Source: Peptococcaceae bacterium
GTDB taxonomy: Bacteria; Bacillota; Dehalobacteriia; UBA4068; UBA4997
Direction: 5' to 3'
Length of the DNA stretch: 11,491 nucleotides
Assembly: GCA_019421315.1 (NCBI GenBank)
Contig: JAHZFN010000002.1
Coordinates: forward strand, 1 to 11,491
Part shown: positions 6,367 to 11,491 of the stretch, one piece after another
Layout: each line of letters starts with the position of its first letter
Position numbering within the stretch: position 1 is the stretch's first letter
Translations under genes and position numbers: made by a program
The notes under the pieces: generated by a model
Told to the model about the DNA's origin: nothing
Database searches by the model: none
What the model saw: the letters and a program-made list of their open reading frames with translations, nothing else

Positions 6367-7764
6367 TTACTTGCCAAGGCAAAAACGGGAAAACACTCGG
6401 TCGATAATATCGTCCGAGGTTACGCCGCCCGTAATCTCCGCCAAAGCCTCCCAGGCGCCCTGAATGTCAACAGACAGCATGGAACCCTCTATGCCTGCCG
6501 CATATGCCGCCAAGGCTTCCTGCAAATGCTTTTCGGCACGCAGAAGAGCCGATTTTTGACGACCGTTGACAAGACCTACCATGGAATTGCGGTCAACCTT
6601 GCCCGCAACCGCCATTTGATAAATCTTATCTTTCAGCTCCTCAAGACCGCCGCCGTTTTTGGCGGAAAGCTCCAAAACGGCAGTTTGCGGAAACAGCTCC
6701 GCAAGCCTTGCCTTAAATTCAGCCGCTTCGTCCGCCGCCGCCAAATCCGTCTTATTCAAAAGGAAAAGCAGAGGTTTGCCGCTCATCTCGGCAATTTTCT
6801 GCCGCCATTCTTCGTCCAACGGGCAGGTTATGTCCCAAACCAGCAAAACCAAGCCTGCTTCCGCCATTTTTTGCAGGCTTTTCCGAACGCCGAAAGCCTC
6901 GACGGGGTCATCCGTTTCCCGAATCCCCGCCGTATCCGCCAAACGAATGGGCACGCCTTTTATGTTAAAATACTCCTCAACAGTATCCCTGGTGGTGCCC
7001 GCAATATCCGTAACAATGGCTCGCTCCTCGCAGAGCAGGGCATTAAGCAGGGTGGACTTGCCCGCATTGGCGGGACCGACAATGGCGGTCAGCAGTCCGT
7101 CCCGATACATCTTGCCGTCATCGGCAGTTTTCAGCAAAGACCGCACCGTCCGCAAAACCTCGCCCAGCCGATTTTCCAAATCTAGCTGCCGCCAAATATC
7201 CTCCTCTTCTTCGGGGTAATCCACTGCAACCTCAATCTGCGCCAGAATATCCAAAAGCTTGTCGTTAGCCGCAAGCACAGTCTGCCCCAGCCTGCCGCTC
7301 AGCTGTTTTTCGGAAATTTGCAGAGCCTCGGCGCTTTTTGCCTGGATAATATCAATTACCGCCTCCGCCTGGGTCAAATTCAGCCTGCCGTTGACAAACG
7401 CCCTTTGGGTAAACTCGCCCGGCTCCGCCATCACGGCTCCCGCCGCCAGCAGGCTTTTGATAATTTCCTTGGTAACCACATAGCCGCCGTGGCATTGAAT
7501 TTCCACAACATCCTCTCCTGTGTAGGAATGGGGCGACGGCATATATACCGCCAAAACCTCGTCCAAAATTCTGCCCTCGGCATCCAGAGCATTGCCGAAA
7601 TGCATATAACGGGGCTTCGGCATAAATTCTTCGCTGCCCACTTTGCCAATCGGCGCAAACACCTTTTGCAAAATTTGCAGAGCTTCATCGCCGCTTATTC
7701 TGACAACGCCGACACCGCCTTCGCCCTGCGGCGTGGCAACGGCGCAAATTGTATTCTGTAACAT
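6367..7764 (-). CDS. mnmE: tRNA modification GTPase MnmE (TrmE)
   Basis: A complete 465-residue MnmE. With MnmG it installs the carboxymethylaminomethyl (or aminomethyl) group on wobble U34 of certain tRNAs, using GTP, a methylene-folate donor and FAD. The N-terminal folate-binding domain starts NTICAVATPQGEGGVGVVRI. The G domain has P-loop GPANAGKS (230-237), TTRD (257-260), DTAG (277-280), NKTD (337-340) and SAK (367-369). The protein ends in the invariant FCxGK as FCLGK (461-465), with the catalytic Cys. I chose the ATG at 7762-7764 because the family starts there and GAGG lies eight bases upstream; an in-frame ATG 11 codons earlier adds non-conserved residues and covers the ribosome binding site. 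mnmG, the usual neighbour, does not follow. Confidence 0.97.
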   Translation of the reverse strand: MLQNTICAVATPQGEGGVGVVRISGDEALQILQKVFAPIGKVGSEEFMPKPRYMHFGNALDAEGRILDEVLAVYMPSPHSYTGEDVVEIQCHGGYVVTKEIIKSLLAAGAVMAEPGEFTQRAFVNGRLNLTQAEAVIDIIQAKSAEALQISEKQLSGRLGQTVLAANDKLLDILAQIEVAVDYPEEEEDIWRQLDLENRLGEVLRTVRSLLKTADDGKMYRDGLLTAIVGPANAGKSTLLNALLCEERAIVTDIAGTTRDTVEEYFNIKGVPIRLADTAGIRETDDPVEAFGVRKSLQKMAEAGLVLLVWDITCPLDEEWRQKIAEMSGKPLLFLLNKTDLAAADEAAEFKARLAELFPQTAVLELSAKNGGGLEELKDKIYQMAVAGKVDRNSMVGLVNGRQKSALLRAEKHLQEALAAYAAGIEGSMLSVDIQGAWEALAEITGGVTSDDIIDRVFSRFCLGK

Positions 7765-7797
7765 AAAAAATTCCTCAAATCCGATTTTTTTTACCAC

Positions 7798-7836
7798 TAT
7801 ATTTAATCAATATATTTACTTAATTATATTTAATCA
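7798..7836. repeat. Two 12-base direct repeats upstream of mnmE
   Basis: TATATTTAATCA occurs at 7798-7809 and again at 7825-7836 (27-base period) in the very AT-rich 139-base gap between rsmI and mnmE. It could be chance in AT-rich DNA or overlap the mnmE promoter, which I could not place with confidence. Confidence 0.5.
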
Positions 7837-7903
7837 GTATAAAATCACTATTCAAAATATGTAATATGTATATTTTTTCAAAATTTTCTCGATTAAATCG
7901 GCT

Positions 7904-8755
7904 TTAATCGTCTTGCTTCCGCAGTTCCTCTTTAACCTCGACGCCCAAGGCGTAAACATCGCCCGCAGGCAAGCCGTACATGGCGGCAACCTCTTTGGCG
8001 GCGGCTTTATGCTTCATGCCGCCCTGCATAAGGCGAACCAAATGCTGCCGTACCTCGTCCATGTCCGCCGCTTCCTCTAAAGGTTCGGCGCCCGCCACAA
8101 CCAGAACAAATTCCCCCATAACCTCTCTGTCCTGCCAAATTCGGCAGATTTCCGCCAATGTTCCTCGGTTGATTTCCTGGAATTTTTTGGTAAGCTCTCG
8201 GCAAAGGGCAGCTTTTCTGTTTTCGCCGAAAACCTCTGCCGCCGCCGCCAACGTTTCCTTAATGCGGTGGGGCGCTTCGTAAATAATCAGCGTTCTCGGT
8301 TCATCCTTGATGGTTTGCAGATACGACTTCAGCTTGCCGCCGCGCGGCAAAAAGCCCTCGAAAGCGAATTTTTCCGTCGGCAATCCGGAAAGCACCAAAG
8401 CCTGAATGGCGGCACAGGCGCCCGGCACGGCGTCCACCTCCAGTCCTTCGGCAACGGCACTTTGCAAAATGGCGGAACCCGGGTCGGAAACGCCCGGAGT
8501 ACCGGCATCACTGATCAAAGCAACATTCTTGCCCTCTCGCAAAGCCTGCAAAAGACCTTCCTCCCGCACCTTTTCGTTGTGTTTGTAGTAGCTGACCATC
8601 GGGCGTTTTATGCCGAAATGGTGCAGCAGGGCGCCGCTGTGTCTTGTGTCCTCCGCCGCCACCAAATCCGCCTCGGACAGTACATCCAAAGCCCGCTTGC
8701 TCATATCTGACAAATTGCCGATAGGCGTTGCCACCAGTGTGATTTTCCCTGACAT
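7904..8755 (-). CDS. rsmI: 16S rRNA (cytidine1402-2'-O)-methyltransferase RsmI
   Basis: A complete 283-residue RsmI, which uses SAM to 2'-O-methylate C1402 in the decoding centre of 16S rRNA. It belongs to the tetrapyrrole-methylase fold. Visible signatures are TPIGN (10-14), AEDTR (34-38), the glycine-rich SDAGTPGVSDPG (82-93), VPGACAAIQAL (110-120) and GFLPRGG (134-140). The C-terminal 50 residues carry the small helical domain (GGMKHKAAAKEVA). ATG at 8753-8755 has GGGAGA a few bases upstream. It lies 125 bases after trmN6, and the GIY-YIG gene often found between them is absent. The stop codon lies inside a short hairpin (7890-7910) that lacks a good T-run. Confidence 0.96.
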   Translation of the reverse strand: MSGKITLVATPIGNLSDMSKRALDVLSEADLVAAEDTRHSGALLHHFGIKRPMVSYYKHNEKVREEGLLQALREGKNVALISDAGTPGVSDPGSAILQSAVAEGLEVDAVPGACAAIQALVLSGLPTEKFAFEGFLPRGGKLKSYLQTIKDEPRTLIIYEAPHRIKETLAAAAEVFGENRKAALCRELTKKFQEINRGTLAEICRIWQDREVMGEFVLVVAGAEPLEEAADMDEVRQHLVRLMQGGMKHKAAAKEVAAMYGLPAGDVYALGVEVKEELRKQDD

Positions 8756-8880
8756 ACTTTTCTCCCGTTTCTTTGTATCTCTTATCTTTAAACTCTAGCC
8801 AATTCAATAATTCGTTTCATATTTTATTATACTTATTATTATATTTCTTAGATTTATATTTTATATTTTGGTTTAACGAC

Positions 8881-9693
8881 TTATTTTTCGGGCGGCTCGC
8901 CGCCGCCTTTGCCGTGCAGGCAGCTTTCGGGCCAATGCTTTTTGCAAACCTCGTCCGCCGCCGCAATATTTATATCCGCCAAAACCGCCGTTTGGCAAAA
9001 ATTCAAAACAAACTCCCAAAGGGTCAGCAAACACCTGCCGCCGTCCGCCGCCCAAACAGCCTGCCTGCGGCGGCAGAAAAAACCGTTTTCGGCGGCAATA
9101 CGGCAAACCACGCCGTCCCTGGCGGCGGGAACAACCAAATTAAAACTGCCGTCAGCCCGCAGAACCTCCCTCGCCGTCCGAAAAAAATCCGCCAAGGTTC
9201 CATTCAGTTCAAAACGGGCGGCGGCTCTTTCCGCCACGGAGCTCAGCCTTTTACTGCTCAGCGGCATATACGGCGGGTTGCAGATTATTTTATCGTATTT
9301 TTTGCCGCCGTCCGCCAAACCTCGAAAATCACCGTCAATAATTGCAATATCCTTTGCCAAGCCGTTCAAAAGCACATTGCGCCTTGCCAAATCGGCGCAG
9401 TTTGCCATAACCTCAACGCCCGTATAGTGCGCCTGCGGGCATTTGACATACAAAAGCAGAGTCATGCCGCCGTTGCCGCAGCCCACATCCAACACATCTT
9501 CTCTCGGCAAAATTTCGGCAAAATCCGCCAAAAGCACCGAATCACTGCCTATACAAAAATACCGGGGCTGCTGAATAAGCTTCAGACCGCACCGGTATAA
9601 ATCGTCTAATCTTTCGCCATCCTTAAGCAGCGACATTTGATAATCCGTCAGGCTTTGCAGAAGCATTTGCCGCTGTTTTGCACGGTCCGTCAT
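8881..9693 (-). CDS. trmN6: tRNA1(Val) A37 N6-methyltransferase-like protein (YabB/TrmN6 family)
   Basis: A 270-residue SAM-dependent N6-adenine methyltransferase of the YabB/TrmN6 family, predicted to methylate adenosine 37 of a tRNA. The family start ERLDDL is at 27-32 and the substrate-side element SDSVLLADFA at 50-59. The SAM-binding motif VLDVGCGNGG is at 67-76 and the catalytic NPPY at 139-142. The ATG at 9691-9693 overlaps the yabA stop as ATGA, with AGGA about 9 bases upstream; an ATG 16 codons earlier would reach further into yabA and is less likely. The overlap indicates translational coupling to yabA. The tail after about 230 is cysteine- and glycine-rich (ends KGGGEPPEK) and not clearly conserved. 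Family assignment is firm; the exact tRNA is inferred. Confidence 0.92.
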   Translation of the reverse strand: MTDRAKQRQMLLQSLTDYQMSLLKDGERLDDLYRCGLKLIQQPRYFCIGSDSVLLADFAEILPREDVLDVGCGNGGMTLLLYVKCPQAHYTGVEVMANCADLARRNVLLNGLAKDIAIIDGDFRGLADGGKKYDKIICNPPYMPLSSKRLSSVAERAAARFELNGTLADFFRTAREVLRADGSFNLVVPAARDGVVCRIAAENGFFCRRRQAVWAADGGRCLLTLWEFVLNFCQTAVLADINIAAADEVCKKHWPESCLHGKGGGEPPEK

Positions 9694-9974
9694 AGCTTGC
9701 CGTCCTGCTGGCTCTGCATAAAAGCCATGCAAAGCAGACATTCCTCACCCTCGCGGCTTTTGGCAAAATGGGTCGGGCAGATGTGGTAGCCTTCGTCATA
9801 CAGCTTTTTCAAAGCCTCGTCGCCCTCGCTGTGCAAATCGGCTTCGTTCACCCGTTCCAACAGCTTGGCGTTTTGGGTTTCCAAGGATTCCACCCTTTGG
9901 CGAATTTCCGCCATTTTTTCCAGAAGACCCGTCAGCTCTTCCTCTATCAATCTAAGCTCTTTTTGCAAAGACAT
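9690..9974 (-). CDS. yabA: Replication initiation control protein YabA
   Basis: A complete 94-residue YabA. In Bacillus it tetramerises and bridges DnaA and the sliding clamp DnaN, limiting re-initiation of replication. The N-terminal half (about 1-45) is a leucine-zipper coiled coil with heptad-like L/I/M spacing. The C-terminal zinc-binding part has GYHICPTHF (62-70) and ECLLCMAF (78-85), which match the family's H-x-C ... CxxC pattern. AGGAG at 9986-9990 precedes the ATG. It is about 20-25 residues shorter than the Bacillus protein, mainly in the linker. It follows ricT by 46 bases and overlaps trmN6 by four bases. Confidence 0.95.
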   Translation of the reverse strand: MSLQKELRLIEEELTGLLEKMAEIRQRVESLETQNAKLLERVNEADLHSEGDEALKKLYDEGYHICPTHFAKSREGEECLLCMAFMQSQQDGKL

Positions 9975-10020
9975 CTTTTTTCAAACTCCTTTACAGCGGG
10001 CTGAATTTGTCAAAACCAAA

Positions 10021-10776
10021 TCAGTCCTCCAGCTTGCGCAGTTCTGCTTCGTCAACTTCTTCCCCCGTCAGATATTTGGCGCAGGGGTGTTGGCAGGCAC
10101 CGCATTGCTTGTTGCAGCCCTTTGCCGAATTTTTGCCGTCATATTCGTCATATTCATATTTCAAACAACACATCAAACGGCCGCAAACCCCCGAAATTTT
10201 GGCAGGGTTCAAAGAAAGGTTCTGTTGTTTTGCCATTTTGATGGAAACAGGCTGAAAATCACCCAAAACCGAATGACAGCAAAGCTCACGGCCGCAGGTG
10301 CTGTATCCGCCCAGCATTTTGGCTTCGTCCCGCACGCCGATTTGCCGCAGTTCGATTCTGGTGCGGAAAACCGCCGCCAAATCCTTAACCAATTCTCGGA
10401 AATCCACACGGGATTCCGCCGAAAAATAAAATATAACCTTGCCCTGGTCAAATGTGTAATTCACATCAATGAGCTTCATCGGCAGTTTGCGGTAAGCAAT
10501 TTTTTCCAAACAAATATCAAAGGCCTTTTTCTCGTTTTTCTTATTTTTTTCGTATTGTTTATCGTCTGCCGCCGTGGAAAGTCTGATAATATCTTTGCAG
10601 GGAGAGGGCAGTTGTTTTTCGTCAATTTCCCGTTCTCCCAAAACAACGCTGCCGTATTCTATGCCGCGCGCCGTTTCTACAATAACGTTATCGCCCACCT
10701 TGACATCAAGCTTTTTCGGGCAAAAATAATAAATTTTGCCTGCTTTTCTGAATCTTATTCCTACTACCTTTATCAT
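10021..10776 (-). CDS. ricT: PSP1-domain protein RicT (YaaT) with a cysteine-rich tail
   Basis: A 251-residue RicT/YaaT. In Bacillus it forms the FeS-binding Y-complex with RicA and RicF, which helps RNase Y process mRNAs and affects sporulation, competence and biofilm. The PSP1 C-terminal domain covers roughly 60-150. The conserved cysteine blocks CGRELCC (161-167) and CGRLMCC (198-204), with GDFQPVSIKMAK between them, are the FeS-ligand region. Unusually the protein then ends in a short Cys-rich tail with Cys221, Cys225, Cys228 and Cys232 (Cx3Cx2Cx3C) instead of the longer tail of the Bacillus protein. I chose the ATG at 10774-10776, six bases after GGAGG (10783-10787); the TTG one codon upstream is too close to that site. 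Downstream yabA is 46 bases away. Confidence 0.95.
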   Translation of the reverse strand: MIKVVGIRFRKAGKIYYFCPKKLDVKVGDNVIVETARGIEYGSVVLGEREIDEKQLPSPCKDIIRLSTAADDKQYEKNKKNEKKAFDICLEKIAYRKLPMKLIDVNYTFDQGKVIFYFSAESRVDFRELVKDLAAVFRTRIELRQIGVRDEAKMLGGYSTCGRELCCHSVLGDFQPVSIKMAKQQNLSLNPAKISGVCGRLMCCLKYEYDEYDGKNSAKGCNKQCGACQHPCAKYLTGEEVDEAELRKLED

Positions 10777-10816
10777 CAAATACCTCCGTATCCGTTTCTT
10801 TGCCGTTTTTTTATAA

Positions 10817-10832
10817 GCAATCCGCCGATTGC
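10817..10832. repeat. Perfect inverted repeat in the ricT 5' region
   Basis: GCAATC-CGCC-GATTGC, a six-pair perfect stem with a four-base loop, 40 bases before the ricT start codon. There is no following T-run on either strand, so it is not a terminator. It could be an operator or an RNA hairpin. Confidence 0.5.
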
Positions 10833-10864
10833 CTGCAAAAAATTCATCTTATAAATTTATCTGA

Positions 10865-10870
10865 ATTATA
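10865..10870 (-). promoter_or_regulatory. Possible -10 box for ricT-yabA-trmN6
   Basis: A perfect TATAAT on the minus strand, about 90 bases before ricT, in the 246-base gap after holB. TTGAGT lies upstream but only 14 bases away, so the promoter is not well formed. The gap size still suggests ricT may have its own start. Confidence 0.35.
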
Positions 10871-10972
10871 TTAAAACATATTAAACTCAACTTAAACCCA
10901 CCGCGCCGCTTTCTTGAAAAAATTTTCCAAAACAAAGCCGTCGGTTTGGGCAAGTCCAAATTAAGCCATACA

Positions 10973-11011
10973 TATTTATTTCTCTTATTTATTTCTCTTA
11001 TTTATTTCTCT
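10973..11011. repeat. Three perfect tandem copies of a 13-base unit
   Basis: TATTTATTTCTCT is repeated three times without mismatch (10973-10985, 10986-10998, 10999-11011), starting just 12 bases past the holB stop codon. This is a small simple-sequence array prone to copy-number change by slippage. Confidence 0.9.
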
Positions 11012-11022
11012 GTCATTTCCTC

Positions 11023-11491
11023 TTATACCTGCCTGTTAAACAAATCTTGCAATTTAATGCAAAGCACATTCAAAAGCAGGTTGGTGTTGATGTTGCTTTT
11101 CGCCATCCGAATATATTCCTCGGTCAGGTTTGCCGCCTCCAGCGCTTTTGCGGCATCAAAAACCTTCGGTATTTTTTTACCCCCCGTCAGGCTGCTTTCG
11201 GGCAGATATTCCGCCGCCAGCATTTCCCGAAAACAAAGGAGCAGCTGTTCCAAAAAACAAATCGTCTGCTTTTTGGCGGTAATGTTTTTTTTCTTGTCGT
11301 CCTTGAAGCTGCCCGCAAAAACCAGCGCCGACCCCAAATCGCCCGACAAAATTTTCAAAAGGTGCAGAGCCTTTTCCGTCATTTCCGTCCGCAGTTCCCG
11401 TTCCGCCGTATCGTTGTTTTCCGCCTTTTCCCGCAGGCGCACCCAAACCACACGGGAAAGAATGGTCTGCAAAAGGGAATCGCCCACAGGC
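11023..11491 (-). CDS. holB: DNA polymerase III delta-prime subunit, C-terminal part (runs off the right edge)
   Basis: The last 155 residues of a protein that fits the helical C-terminal collar domain of the clamp-loader subunit delta-prime (HolB), which helps load the DnaN clamp on DNA. The reading frame is open to the window edge, so the AAA+ domain lies outside. The final segment SNINTNLLLNVLCIKLQDL matches the family ending (N-x-N...L.LE.LL..L). Preceding helices contain the FREMLAAEYL segment, where family members have a RDLL-type motif. The position immediately upstream of ricT and yabA is exactly where holB sits in most Bacillota. The collar domain is poorly conserved, so the call rests on both the ending and the gene order. 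Confidence 0.83.
   Translation of the reverse strand, partial: PVGDSLLQTILSRVVWVRLREKAENNDTAERELRTEMTEKALHLLKILSGDLGSALVFAGSFKDDKKKNITAKKQTICFLEQLLLCFREMLAAEYLPESSLTGGKKIPKVFDAAKALEAANLTEEYIRMAKSNINTNLLLNVLCIKLQDLFNRQV

Noticed and set aside
6358..7185. A 275-codon open frame on the plus strand opposite mnmE
   Set aside because: It lies over the G domain of mnmE and shows no motif of its own.
8788..8820. A ten-codon leader-type open frame before rsmI (MKRIIELARV)
   Set aside because: No ribosome binding site precedes it, and no attenuator hairpin or run of one regulatory codon is present.
9865..10854. A 329-codon open frame on the plus strand opposite ricT and yabA
   Set aside because: Both genes on the other strand are certain; the predicted product is compositionally odd and has no start signal.
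10973..11011. A possible CRISPR array
   Set aside because: The 13-base units are directly adjacent with no spacers, and no cas gene is near.

Overview
The window looks like chromosomal DNA of a low-to-moderate GC member of the Bacillota (Firmicutes), probably a Clostridia- or Negativicutes-type lineage. The evidence is a leucine T-box leader, strong GGAGG-type ribosome binding sites, SigA-type promoters, an ECF sigma/anti-sigma pair, and the gram-positive cluster holB - ricT - yabA - trmN6 - rsmI. The genus cannot be named from sequence alone. Genes have moderate GC and spacers are very AT-rich. I see no insertion sequence, prophage, CRISPR array or clear island boundary.

Left part (1-1640). 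The 5' end of leuA (2-isopropylmalate synthase) runs leftward out of the window. It is preceded by a T-box riboswitch with a CTC (Leu) specifier and a near-consensus promoter. Divergently to the right lies a small YfcE/MJ0936-type metallophosphoesterase, followed by a hairpin.

Centre-left (1685-4625). A consensus promoter drives a two-tRNA unit, tRNA-Pro(CGG) and tRNA-Ala(GGC), closed by a strong terminator. After a gene-free spacer of about 380 bases come an ECF sigma factor and its membrane-anchored zinc-finger anti-sigma factor, the least ordinary protein in the window. It carries a long Asn/Ser/Gly/Thr-rich linker and a C-terminal region with TolB/WD40-like repeats outside the membrane. 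Strong terminators lie between this operon and the convergent rpmE.

Right part (4656-11491), all on the minus strand. In transcription order: holB (C-terminal part), ricT, yabA, trmN6, rsmI, mnmE, a radical SAM protein and rpmE. The genes serve replication (HolB, YabA), RNA processing and development (RicT), and RNA modification and translation (TrmN6, RsmI, MnmE, L31). This is the classic replication/translation neighbourhood, with mnmE joined to rsmI and a radical SAM enzyme of unknown substrate following mnmE. rpmE has its own promoter.

Most of the window is ordinary housekeeping DNA. I do not see a clear new system. The items most worth checking are the anti-sigma ectodomain, the cysteine-rich RicT tail, the two-domain radical SAM protein, the possible double terminator in the T-box leader, and a few structured or repetitive spacers.
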